Source: Chlamydoabsidia padenii
Taxonomy: Eukaryota > Mucoromycota > Mucoromycetes > Mucorales > Cunninghamellaceae
Length of the DNA stretch: 64,000 bases
Reading direction: 5' to 3'
NCBI GenBank assembly: GCA_025330725.1
Contig: JAIWND010000024.1
Location: 62,001 to 126,000, forward strand
The translations under genes were made by a program, and so were the position numbers. The notes beneath the pieces were generated by a model. It was not told the DNA's origin. It worked only from the letters and a program-made list of their open reading frames with translations, and searched no databases. Shown here in pieces: positions 22,319 through 33,207 of the stretch (the stretch's first letter is position 1; the number at the start of each line of letters is the position of its first letter).

Positions 22319-24758
22319 CTATTGATCAGTTCGTCGTCGCTTTGTTTCGTGGATGCTATCTAAACCCTCCAGTTAGTTCCTACTACCTACAAATATAATG
22401 ATTCTTCGATACTTACTATAATCATAAGGCAGATGTGGTGGTGGGTTCAATATTGAGGATTCTTTACCTAATCCCATGTAAGGTGAGTTCGTCCGAATTT
22501 CTGAGTAAGAGACAAGTAACAATAACATATTAGTAACCATCAAGCTAATCTCTATCCTTTCTTTCTTTCTTTTCTTTTTTTCGCCTAAACTTTACCTCCA
22601 TTTGAGTCTATTAACATTGCATCCTTCGGGATGTCAGAGATGGATTTGGGCATACCTGGAGAGCGAGAATCAGTCGGATGCAATAGTGACCGCAAAGGTA
22701 GTAAAGGTCTAGGGCGATCATAGTCCGTTATAGTCGAAGGTATTGATACATTTGTAGATGATGTTGTCGGAGGTGGTGGATAAGGTCCCTTACATACAGC
22801 ATTAATGGACGGTAAACGTTTGATCATCTTTTGTTCCGATGGGTGTTGTTGTGTGTCGTCTTGTTTTTGTGTTGGCGGTAGACTTGCAGATAAAATGGAT
22901 GATATTGGAATACTGTCACTTTTTCTACTTGCTTTACTACCGTTGCTGCTATTACTACTGGTGATGTTGGCATTATTATGATACTGTATTGGTGAAGAAG
23001 TCAATGAGTTGGATTTGTTGATATCTACATTTGATGGATATGACGGTGCAGTCAATTTGTGCGGCGGTGGTGCTGGTGGTGCTGGTGGTGTTGATGGTCG
23101 AGATGTTAAAAGTGTTACTGTCGGTCGGATGTCGAGTGATGGTCTTTTTGCTGGAGAGTATTCCATAACGGTATCACCTCCTGATCGTTTCCCACGTGAT
23201 CCAGCATTGGTAAATCCATTCACGTATCGTTTGATTGATTCGACTAGTAGAAGAGATAACAAGTTGGCGATTAGTTAGTTTTACCCAATTAAAAAGACAT
23301 TTTTCTTTTACTTACTTGCATCCTTTTGTATGTTATTATTTCCTTCTCTTGTCAACTGAACTAGTATGTCAGTGATATCTTGCATAGCCTAAAGAGAATA
23401 TGAGTTGATATTATCAATGACATAATATAGAATTATCCAAAAGTCTTTCCTACTTACGACTTGTTGCTTTGATAGGATGGACCATAATTCACTAGTTTCA
23501 TTTTTGAGAGAGTCGTGAGATTGAGTAATCTTATTCATACGGTCTTCCAGGCGTATCACTTGATGATAAAGAGTTCTTGAATGCAGTTTGTCCACAGAAG
23601 TATTAGTATTGGATTTGTTGTCGAGCGGATTACCACCGCCTGGGTGTTGTATTGAGTGTTGTTGATAAGATTGGTGTGGCTGCTGCTGCTGATTAGGGTT
23701 ACCACCAAGTAAGAGACGTCCCATGGACGAAGTCGATACTGGTGAAGCTGCCATTGAAGACGATAGATATTGATGATGGGATTTGGCACTTTTTCGTTTA
23801 ATGTTTTGAAGTTCTTCTACGGCTCCACGTCGGAAGTTTTGATGGCGGAATTCCCATTTCTGGCATTCACTAGTCAAGTTGGAATGGATCATGTCGTTCA
23901 CCTTGTGGAATCCATACACTATATACATATACAAAGTGTCAATTAGCAACATTAAACCAAGATTTGCTCTTGCTTGTTTATCACTTACTGTTTAGTTGTC
24001 GGACAAAGCTTTGCCAGTTGTTATGCTTAAAGTACTGTGGTAAGACCAATTTGGAGAATGCCGTTGGGTTGGAAACACTAAAGAGATCACCATTTTCAGA
24101 CCAGTTAATCAAGTGTTGAATCGATTCATCTTCGAGCATTCTATAATGAAGGAGAGAGAGAGAGAGAGAAAAAAATGGGGGGGGGGATTAGTCAATCATG
24201 TCAATCAATACCTTCCATTCCATATTAACCACTTACTTATAAAGCTTGTTGACAAAGGCGGCTTGAGTTCTATTGGTAGGTGATTCGTTATCAGTGGCTT
24301 TCCCCTTGCCTTTACCACATACACTATTGTATTAATATAAAACAGTCAGTTGATCCATTGCTTGTTTGTGAGTGAGAAGCAAATGATGTGCCAATTTACC
24401 TGGTCGAGCGTTCAGTAGTAACTGGTTGTTGTTTCATATTGGATGATGATGATGAAGAAGAAGACGACGACATATCTACTGGTGAAGAAGAAGAAGCATT
24501 GTTGACATTGGGTATAGAAGTAGAAGATGTAGGAGACGTAGGAGTTGATTCGTTACTGTTGTAACTTGGGTGTTGTTTGTTGATGCTAATAGTACCGCCA
24601 TCACTAGTGTTATTATCACCTACAGTCGTTGTGCCGATATTAACATTATGGATGAGGTTCGTTTGTTCGTCGTTGTTCTTGATAACGTTAACCTTAGATC
24701 GTGTGTTGTTACTGTTCCCACTATTGTCGTTGCTAAATGTAATGATACCTTTGTTCAT
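22319..24758 (-). CDS. HSF-type DNA-binding transcription factor
   Basis: Eight exons: 24400-24758, 24237-24323, 23989-24140, 23458-23918, 23316-23388, 22596-23243, 22417-22500, 22319-22359; all phases join to about 634 residues. Residues ~141-255 form the HSF DNA-binding domain: AAFVNKLYKMLEDE, YFKHNNWQSFVRQLNMYGFH, then WEFRHQNFRRG. A short heptad region follows (VIRLEDRMNKITQSHDSLK), matching the HR-A/B oligomerisation segment. The N-terminus is Ser/Asn/Thr-rich, the C-terminal half Pro/Ser-rich, and the protein ends in a basic KRRRTDQ-type tail. Family members are Hsf1 or Sfl1/Mga1-type regulators of stress response or morphology; I cannot choose between them. The last two exons are less certain than the rest. 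Confidence 0.9.
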
Positions 24759-25460
24759 GTTTTCAGTGTAACATCCCTACTTGAATGTCGAGGTACCCTA
24801 TAAGCATAAAGATGTTATCGATTTTAGCATACATATTTACAGTTATTTGTATGTCATTTATGTTTTGTTTTATGCTTAGCATATTTACGTGTTTGTACCT
24901 TTTTTTGTTGCTGTAGTGGTGTTTGAGGTGATTTATAGTAAAGTATGAACCCAGACAAATAGCAATTAGTGAGTTGTAAAGGATGGAGAATAGTAATTGG
25001 ATTGGTTTCGTTAAAGTGTAAAGGTTCGCCTCCAAGTTGTTGCTAAGGTGTTTGATATTGAGAAGACGTGTATTTATGCGTACGTATACGTGAGAGATTA
25101 AGATTGATTATTGGTAATCGTTGTTTTTTTTGTCGCGGTTGGTATGAATTAACGATCTTGGTGTTGTTATGTTTGACTGAGGATTAAAGACAGTTGCAGA
25201 GAAAGAGAGAGAGAGAGCTTTAAAAGTGAATAAAGCAAGTAATATTATATTAGTTTACATGGAGAAGGATTTTGTTATTAATGAATTGCACGGATGTAAA
25301 ATATACGTCTTTTTTGAGTTGCAACCAAAAAGACAGTGGTGCAATCACCTACCTTGATAATGTTGTTAATAGTGACTGAATGTCGACTATATCAAAAGGA
25401 ATATGTACTACGTGGATATAACTTATATAAAGGATTAATAAGATACAATTAAAATAAATC

Positions 25461-25501
<41 letters not shown>

Positions 25502-26150
25502 GAGAGTGAGAGGAAAGAAAAAGGAAGAGAAAAGAAAAAGAAAAAGAAAAGAGGAGCAAGTGGAAATAATAAAATGGAAGTTTGAGAGCCAGCAAAGCCC
25601 TTTTTTGGTCGAGCTGTGGCGCGCTCGGGATTTGAAATCTTTTCAAGTGAAAGGGAAGAACACCTTACACCCACACTTCCCTTTTCTCAGCAATGATATG
25701 ATATGCTTTGCACTTCCCTTAAGTATGACATCACTTGGAGCATTTAGTACTGATTTGGTTCATGGAATCCATAACCCTAATTGGCCATTTTTCTTTTCTT
25801 CTACAGCTGATTCCAGTCTAGTCCATAAAGATCAAATGATCGCCTTGACGTAAGTGATTTGTTCTATGCCCTTCTAGATTGCAAGTTGCTGTATTTGGAA
25901 GAATAAACTTCTATGATAAAAGTCAGATTATAGTCATATGGGATAAAGGAGTGAGGGAATATTTTATTACAAGTTTTATTATTAGTATCATGCCCATATA
26001 AGTAATAACGAGGAAGTATATTTGTAAAAAGAAGGTGGAGATGGGATTCGGCAACAATATAAAATGGGTTTACTACTATTACTACTATGTATTATGATTG
26101 ATGATACTATTACTATTGCTATTTCTGTAACTATGACTATGATACTTACG
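24759..26150. other. Upstream region of the HSF-type gene; no gene seen
   Basis: Holds a poly(A) run at about 25460-25494 followed by a purine-rich (GAAA)n stretch to 25556, an AG-repeat at about 25200-25217, and an exact CGGGATTTGAA at 25626-25636. Frames in the purine-rich area are compositional artefacts. Confidence 0.4.
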
Positions 26151-26159
26151 TGTATCCTA

Positions 26160-27450
26160 TTGCCTTGTTAAGATACACCGGAACATCCAAAGAATGCAAC
26201 CTATATGCAACCAAATAAAGTTTGTTAATACCTTCGAGAAAAAGATCATCGTCATCGAAGCAGCCTAAAAAAAAAAAAAAAAAAAAAAGTTACTTTACCT
26301 GTGTTCCATTTCATCATCCCCGCCCAGTCCAGTTGCCATTGATGTAATTCCGTCGTAGGAGGTTGAATATAAATATATGGCGATGGCTGAGATGAGGGCC
26401 AACTGTTTCTTCAAGAATTTCCCGGGTGACGATTATTTGATTCCGACCCAAGACCCGAGTTGATTGACATACACAGTGTCAGCAATCGGAGTGATATTGG
26501 GAAGGTAAGGTTGTTGGAGCTGACCCTGTAGTAAACCATGTAGTGGCAGTGACACAAAGGAGTGAGCAATCTGACAGTTTTCTTTTTTCTTTTTTTGCGT
26601 CCTTACCATGATAGAATGTTTAAAGTGAGTGGAAAACTGGCAATATATTGAGGAGTCTAATACAATATGAGATTGTCAAGTGGAAGAGAGATAGATACCT
26701 ACTTCTTATGAAGATGTTTTTGTAAAGTAATCATTTAGTACCTCGTTACACCAACTCCTTATTATTACCTGTCTTTTGCCTTGATATCATTTCAATTCCA
26801 TTTGCATCATCACAATCGTCATTGTTTTTTGTCTAATTATAGGCGTATTTCATCACTTCTTGATTTGTTCGGCTAGAGTACTATCCTACAGGGAATGTAA
26901 ACAAGTAGATCACATTAGTTTTTTTTTTTTTTTTTTTTTTTGTCCACGCCAGTCCCGTTTCCAGTCTCCGATCTGCATTAACAGATACACTATGCAAAAA
27001 AGAAGAGAACCAAAATAATTATACTGTTAGTATTGAGTTGAATTTGATCATACAATTGTAACATACCTTGTATATAACATAATCAAAGAGCCTAGAAGAA
27101 GATTAAGTTAAGATGCCCACTTCTTTATGTCGCCCTGATAATTATTATCATCCTACATGTTTACCTTTGCTTCTTGAGAGTGTCGGCTGTGATAGTTTGA
27201 TTGAAACTTGATTAAGATAAAGAAGATTTGACGCAGAAGAATCAATAATGTTTCTTGAGGCCGACCATTGTGGTTATCAATATCAGCTTTTTGGTGAATC
27301 CATTTCAAAAGGTGAGAAGTCGGTTATGATGGTGGCAAAAGCTGTGTACTGTAGTTTATGCAGCAGGTGATTGTGTTTAACCAGCCGGTGATAGTGTTGG
27401 TGTTGTTGTTGTTGTTTGTGGTTCGTTGCATCGTCACAAGTCTGATGGTA
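26160..27450 (-). pseudogene. Unidentified coding-like remnants on the minus strand
   Basis: Protein-like segments with plausible splice sites occur in this order on the minus strand: WIHQKADIDNHNGRPQETLL (near 27300-27230, ending at a GTAAAC donor near 27167), a short piece with SVNADRRLETGLAW near 26985-26943, QIAHSFVSLPLHGLLQGQ near 26570-26520, TELHQWQLDWAGMMKWNTG near 26350-26300, and FDDDDLFLEGINKLYLVAYR near 26260-26200. The pieces cannot be joined without stops or frame changes, so I read this as a decayed gene or one whose exons I cannot resolve. I do not recognise the family. Confidence 0.3.
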
Positions 27451-27959
27451 TCAATTGTAGTTCATTGTTTGTTAATACCCATATTATATCACTGCCCACA
27501 CTTGATATAATAATAAAACCAAGAGTCAAAAAAAAAAGACGATCAAAGTAAGGGAAGAGAAGGAAATGAAAAAAAAAAAAAAAAAAAAATCCAAGGAGAG
27601 ATTTATACGTAGTATTCCAAATCGGGATTTGAAAATTCGCATCAAGGCAAATAGACAAAAGTGGCCTGAATGCGACTACATGTAACGAATGACCTATAAG
27701 ACAATTTCCACGCATAACATAAGACCCCACTCCCTTCCTGTAGTATATATTCCCATAGAACACCCGTATCAAATACCCAAAGTCATATACATATTTTATT
27801 TCACCATCAAGTATCATTTAAAAAGTTTATTATAAAAAGGACTTTTAATAACTAGATGAAGGGAATGGAAGTATATAGTGGTGTGGTGAAGGAATGTGGG
27901 TACAAGGTATGTAGTGAATAGTAATACAAACCAAGAGGAGCAAGCGAGGAGAATACCAT
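27451..27959. other. Intergenic, 3' side of OST4
   Basis: Holds poly(A) near 27570-27589 and an exact CGGGATTTGAA at 27623-27633. The frame at 27434-27817 is mostly low-complexity Phe and is not supported. Confidence 0.4.
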
Positions 27960-28076
27960 CTATGTTAATTTGGACTTTTTATCATTGACAGCAACATAAT
28001 GATAAACAACGATGAGGATCATGGTCAAGACACCAAATGAGTTGGCGATCAAGGAGAGCTGCATATCAGTAATCAT
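27960..28076 (-). CDS. OST4: Oligosaccharyltransferase subunit OST4
   Basis: A 38-codon gene. The product begins MITDMQLSLIANSFGVLTMI and contains IVVYHYVAVND followed by a Lys-rich tail. This matches Ost4 closely: the invariant start MI[ST]DxQL, a single membrane helix, and YHYVAVN as in the animal orthologue. Ost4 is a one-helix subunit of the ER oligosaccharyltransferase that bridges Stt3 with Ost3/Ost6 during N-glycosylation. Length is normal (36-38 residues). A TATAG acceptor about 12 nt upstream of the ATG suggests a 5'-UTR intron. Conventional ORF length cut-offs would miss it. Confidence 0.9.
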   Translation of the reverse strand: MITDMQLSLIANSFGVLTMILIVVYHYVAVNDKKSKLT

Positions 28077-28316
28077 ATTATCGGTTTACCTATAAACAAA
28101 AATAGCAAGAAAGATGAGAATCTTTACCGTGTTATAGCTTTTTAGGTGTACTTTTTTTTTTCTTTTACTTGAAATGGTGAAGGGGGAAAAAAAAAAGAGA
28201 GAGAGAGAGAGACAGAGGAAGAGGAAGGGAAAAATACAAAAAGTTGAAATCCAGCTTTTGGCGGTCTTTAAATTTCATAATGGGGATCCAAATGGATCAG
28301 GGTCGATGGTAACATG

Positions 28317-29289
28317 TTATTGATGAATGGAATAAATAGGTGGTGATAAAGGAGATAATAATGGGGAGGTGGTCGATGTGGCTGACAGTCTTCGATTCTT
28401 GAAATGACCATGTTGAATATGATACTTGAGACCATTTAGATTCTTATATCTTTTCCGGCAATGGCCCAAGGAGCACATGTATGGCTTTTGAGCCATTTCT
28501 TCAAGATTTTCATTCATACTATCATGACAATGTCCATGTGCTTTATGATATTTCAAACCATTGGCATTCTTATACGCTTTATCACAATCAGGAACCTGGC
28601 ACCTATAGGGTCGATGGATGTCGTCCACTAAAAAGAGAGACAATGAGAATCGGAATTTGAATAATTCCCTCCTCCCAATCATAATACCTTGTTCTTCTAG
28701 CTCTGGCATGAATTTTGCTTGTTGCATCCATTCTTTGATCTTTTCATATCCGTATTCTTCTTGTGTTTCGGAGGGTCTCATGATGGGTGGTTTCTGGTAG
28801 TTTTCCAGTGCTGTCAAATCTGTACTTGTAATATGCCGCGGTAAAAACGATGTTTCGAGAGGAGAAAGCGGGGTTTGAATATCATCGTCTTCTTCATCGT
28901 CGTCGCCTTCCTCCCACTCCATCTCTTCAAGATTAACGTGATCACCTTGATATGTTAATAAAGTTCCTTCAATATAATCATGGGATGAAAGGATGGAAAT
29001 GTCATCATCATCATCATCATCATCATCTGCATGACACTCTTCGCAATGCTGTAACAAATGATGTAGATTTGCCCAATATTGCCCACAACATATAAAATCG
29101 TTGCAAAACACTTTTTCGAGTTTTTGTTTATGCAGCAAGCTATCCAATGGACCTGATTCTTCTCCATAAGATTTGGCTCTATTAAATTTGATTGATCAGC
29201 GAAAAGACGAAAGCAAATGTTATACAGACTTACAGATGAGAGCCAAAGTCGGAGCAAACTGACCAAATAGTGATATCCAAAGGTGGCAT
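28317..29289 (-). CDS. SFP1: SFP1-like C2H2 zinc-finger transcription factor
   Basis: Exons 29234-29289, 28688-29178 and 28317-28627 join to about 285 residues. The N-terminus MPPLDITIWSVCSDFG and the IC-CGQYW-HHLLQHCEECH segment form the atypical first finger region of Sfp1-like proteins. After an Asp run and an acidic block, two C-terminal fingers follow: YRCQVPDCDKAYKNANGLKY and YMCSLGHCRKRYKNLNGLKY, each ending HxxHGH. The NGLKYHxxHGH signature is typical of Sfp1. In yeast Sfp1 drives ribosomal-protein and ribosome-biogenesis genes downstream of TOR; here only family membership is shown. Two ribosome/translation genes lie within 5 kb, probably by chance. The ATG at 29289 is split from the body by a 55-nt intron. 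Confidence 0.85.
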
Positions 29290-29730
29290 GACAGTTGATT
29301 TTCAATTCACCTCACTACTAGTGGTGGTTCAAGGAAAGAGAAACGGAAACAAAGTGAAGGAATGGTGTCTAAATACGTACAATATGAAACCTCTTCGCCC
29401 TTGATTAGTTATGTACCCCAGAAGTGGATCCCCAAATCCGGTTTCAAATCCCGCGAAGGGTTTTAAATTTTCTATTCTCCTCACCCACGCAAATCAAAAG
29501 GGCATGGAGATGTCAATGCTCTAAGGTACTCTTTGTTGCAGAGTATATGATGGTTAAGGAGGGGGTATAGACACACATGTCGATCTTCTAGTTGACAAGC
29601 TTGTCAAAAAGTCTATCATTGTCGGTATTTGAAAATGGTGATCGGCAGGAGGGTGGGATTCATTTTCTTTATTTTTTGTTGGCTGACTTTTTCTTTTCTT
29701 TCACTCTATTAATTAATCTTTAGGTCTATA
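29290..29730. promoter_or_regulatory. Divergent region between the SFP1-like gene and the HSP60 remnant
   Basis: 440 nt with an exact TTCAAATCCCG at 29443-29453, about 155 nt upstream of the SFP1-like ATG. No canonical TATA box is obvious. A TCTTTAG acceptor-like sequence ends at about 29722, just before the HSP60-like frame. Confidence 0.35.
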
Positions 29731-30556
29731 TTGAATCGGATAACAACTTGCACACTTTGGAAAACACTTGAGCGACCAAGTACATCTTCTATTGGTGTTT
29801 TGACTCGGTTATATTCTACACAAAAGGAAATCAAGTTTGGTTCAAAAGGACGGGCTAGTCATGGTGTTGACTTTTTGGCGAAATCGGTGGCTGTTACTTT
29901 AGGTCCCAAAGGTCTTAAAGTCCTCATCAATCAACCTTATGACTCGAACAAAATGACCAAGGATGGTATAACTGTGGCTGAAGCAATCACTTTGAAAAAC
30001 ATGTTTGGAAACTTGCGGGTAAGGTAAAAGACTGGGTAAATATTAACACATACTTTGTAATAGACTTGTCCAAGATGTTGGTACTAAAACCAAGAAAATG
30101 GACGATGACGGGATGACAACGGCGGCAGGTTGTAACCCTTTGGATTTGAAACGTGGTGGCACTCTTGCTGTGGAGGGAAAGAGGAATCGATTGGAGGATG
30201 CTCTTTGTGCAACACAGGAAGCGATCAAGGAAGGTATAGTGCCTGGTAGTGGTGTGGCTCTTCTCATAGCTCCCAAGGCATTGGATTCTTTGAAAGGGGT
30301 AAACTTTGATCAGCAACTTGGCATCAATAGTATACGTCAAGCTATTCAACAGCCTTGTCCCATCATTGTCGAAAATGCCGGAGGTGATGGATCGGTGGTG
30401 TTTGGGAAACTATTGGAAGATCATCAAGACAATCCTAACTGGGGCTACGATGCTATGTGTGGTGAGTCCAAGGATATGGTTACAGGTGGTATAATTGGTA
30501 ATAATCCTGCCCCCATATACATATGTATTCACTTTTGGCAAAACTAATATAATCAA

Positions 30557-30587
<31 letters not shown>

Positions 30588-30674
30588 ACAGATCCAACTT
30601 CGGTCGTAAAAGCCTGTATCATCAATGCCAGTGGGATAACCTCACTTTTGACCACTAGTGAATGTGGTTGTTGA
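29731..30674 (+). pseudogene. HSP60: Internally deleted mitochondrial HSP60 (GroEL) remnant
   Basis: Pieces of mitochondrial HSP60 occur in order: a presequence-like start, EIKFGSKGRASHGVDFLAKS, VTLGPKGLKV, KDGITVAEAI, LVQDVGTKTK, AGCNPLDLKRG, then directly EGKRNRLEDALCATQEAIKE, GIVPGSG, ENAGGDGSVVFGKL and DPTSVVKACIINASG. Compared with the family's ~570 residues, about 15 residues after the GDGTTT-like site and the whole apical domain with part of the intermediate domain are gone. No in-frame ATG precedes the mature region in this exon; an upstream exon is possible. Introns 30024-30063 and 30498-30591 are used. The end stops early at TSECGC, and a Gly-rich tail resembling the normal one continues in another frame. 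The chaperonin ring could not work without these parts. Confidence 0.85.
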
Positions 30675-31214
30675 TCATGGCTCTTCCAGTACTATTGGTG
30701 GAATGAATATATCCGGTAGATTCTAGTCTAGTATTTAAGAATGTGTGGTGTATAGTGTATAGTGTATAGTGTATATATTTGTAATTTTTTTTTTGTTTGT
30801 TTGTTTGTTGGTGTTAATAAATAAATGTATACGGTTTTATCATTTACTCTCTTTATGTCAACTTGATCTAATTAATCTTCAAAGATCAATGGAAGGTTAT
30901 CACTTTAGTATTGTTGTAATATAAATCAAGTACTAAGGGTAGTAACATTTGTTACTTACTATTCAATAAAAAAAAAAAAACGCTTGCATGATTTAAATGA
31001 CATTTCAAATCCCGGTCAGCACTCAAATTAATAAAAAACGCCGGGCTTTAAATAAACATTGTTTTCAAGTCCGATTGATGCAAAAGACCCAAGTACAACA
31101 TATTTAACAAATCAAATGACTTTATTGAATGATAATACAAAGGCGGGGATGACTATACTATGAATATAAATTAAACCTATCTAAAAAATGGATAGAGAGG
31201 GAGGGGAAATACCT
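30675..31214. other. Intergenic between HSP60 remnant and eEF1B-gamma
   Basis: Contains a short GTGTATA tandem repeat near 30745-30775, AATAAA signals near 30818, and an exact TTCAAATCCCG at 31004-31014. No gene. Confidence 0.4.
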
Positions 31215-32749
31215 TTACTTGAAGATTTTACCATCAGCAAAACCTTCGACTTCCCAGGCCATGTACTTGTAGATTTCATCCTTCTTTTCTTCGTATTGAG
31301 AAGGTTCGATCTTGACAAAGTTGTAAGAGCCAAAGTCAGCAGCATCATAGACTTCGAAGGGCACTTCTTGACCACGGATGAGGAAGTAACCAGAGATGGA
31401 GTTGTTGTTGTTTTCACCACAGACGACCAAAGAACCAAAGGCATACTTACGGGCCATTTCCAAACGAGCAAAGAAACCACCGATCAAGTTGTTGGACATG
31501 AAGACCAAGGTCAATTCGTCATTATACTTGTAATCCACCTTCCACAAAGAGTAACCTTCAGGATCATGATGTTCCCAGAACCATTTCATGGAGACATCGG
31601 CATCGTTGTTGGAGTACATACGCTTCCATTCGTCCATGATGAATTTGGAAGGGGGCAAGAGATCTAACTTGGACTTGGGCTTGGGAGCAGGCTTGGGAGC
31701 TTCTTCTTCATCAGCAGCAGCGACTTCCTTATTCTTTTCCTTCTTGGGGGCAGCTTCTTGTTTCTTGGTTTCCTTCTTTTCCTTCTTGGGAGCAACATAC
31801 TTCAAGGGGGTTTCGCAGAGGTTACCGGCTTCAGGGAGGTAGGTCTTGAAGTGTTCCTTGCCGATCAAAGTGGTGAAGTAGCGAGTGACGTTCTTGTATT
31901 GGTCGCGGAAAGTCTTGTCGAACAACAACTTGTAACCGTAGATGAGAGAGGTGACAACAGAGATATCAGCAAGAGTGACGGATTCACCAACGAGGTAAGT
32001 CTTGTTGATCAACACCTTGTTCAAAGCATCCAGAGCGCGCTTGGTCTTCTCGGTAGCAGCATCGACATTGGGCTTCATGTAAGGGTAGATGTTCATAAGA
32101 GGCAAGACCCAGTTGGAAAGGTTGGTAATGATTTCGTTTTCGGCAAAGAAGATGTATTGCATCACAAGCGCTTTTTCGACAGCAGTAGAGCCCAAAAGAG
32201 TGGTGTCTTCCTTTTGAATGGCAGCTACAAGGTGACAATAACAAAAAAAAAAGGGGTAAATTCATGCATCTTTTTTTTTTATTGTGATAAAATACTTACC
32301 GTAGTAGGCAATGGCAGAGGATTCAAACAAGTCGACCTTTTCACTTTCAAAGATAGGGATCTTACCCATGGGGAACTTGGCCAAGTATTCAGGAGTCTTG
32401 ATGTCAGCAATTTCACAGTTTTCAACATCGAAGGTCAAACCATTATAAGCAGCCTGAATAACGAAGAGTAAAAAAAAAAAAAAAAAAAAAGTTATTATCA
32501 GTTGTTGAAGCATATAGCAATTTTAGACTTACAGCAATTTGAGCTTTAGCAACACGGACATTGTTGGGGTAGCTAAATTAAAGGTGGGGGGAGGAAATGT
32601 TAGCCGAATGGGTCCTGCATTATGCTTTTGTTGTCTTACGTTTTGATGTTCTAATGTAAATAAAGAGTGGTTAGTATAAAATTGGTATATGTACATCATG
32701 GATATAGAAATGTTTATATGATTGATCCACTTACTCCAAGAGACATGAT
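31215..32749 (-). CDS. EEF1G: Translation elongation factor eEF1B gamma
   Basis: Structural subunit of the eEF1B complex that recharges eEF1A with GTP. Exons 32738-32749 (12 nt), 32640-32650 (11 nt), 32533-32572, 32300-32453 and 31215-32224 join in phase to about 408 residues. The start MSLG...IKTYPNNVRVAKAQIA is the standard N-terminus. Residues ~1-215 are the GST-like half (FPMGKIPIFE, ESSAIAYY). A Lys/Glu/Ala-rich linker follows (KKEKKETKKQEAAPKKEK), then the conserved EF1G domain (LLPPSKFIMDEWKRMYSN, WFWEHHDPEGYS) ending AWEVEGFADGKIFK. The two micro-exons are required to make the conserved N-terminus. The codon set is biased towards C-ending codons, as expected for a highly expressed gene. 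Confidence 0.95.
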
Positions 32750-33207
32750 GAATAGATGGATGGGGTGGATGGATGGATGAGAGAAAGGAGAGGAAGGCGA
32801 ATAGAAAGAGATAAATCTGTTCCTTGACGGATATTTAATTTGAGCCAATGAAAATGTCCACAATTTCGGAGTTTCCATTATTGCTCCATTAATTGAGAAT
32901 GCATGAATATGATCACAGTGCGTTTATAACCAAATTGACCTACATTCAAAAGAAATAAAGTAATAAGTTGTTATATATATATAGAGAGAGAGAGAGTAGT
33001 ATCATCATGTTGTATGTGCAGAAGAAGGATGGCGGGATATAGTAAATTGAAATCCCGCATTATGCCAAAAGAATCCTATTTTACCGAGGTACATCATATA
33101 CACCAAATTACTAGATCAAATATACATTTTATTTAGACAAAAGTAAAAAAGGAAAAAGATTGGTGAATGAAGGGGGAAGGGAAAGGCTAAACTAATAATC
33201 ACCAAGT
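32750..33207. other. Intergenic, promoter of eEF1B-gamma and 3' side of uL15
   Basis: A GGATGGATGGAT leader lies just upstream of the eEF1B-gamma ATG. (TA)n/(AG)n runs occur at about 32972-32998. At 33031-33058 GGCGGGATA and TTGAAATCCCGC face each other as a near-palindromic pair of the recurrent motif. Confidence 0.4.

Noticed and set aside
25435..25674. Frames rich in Phe/Leu/Ser opposite a purine-rich tract
   Set aside because: Produced by poly(A) and GAAA repeats, not coding sequence.
27434..27817. 127-codon minus-strand frame
   Set aside because: Contains a Phe run from poly(A) and the recurrent motif; no domain.
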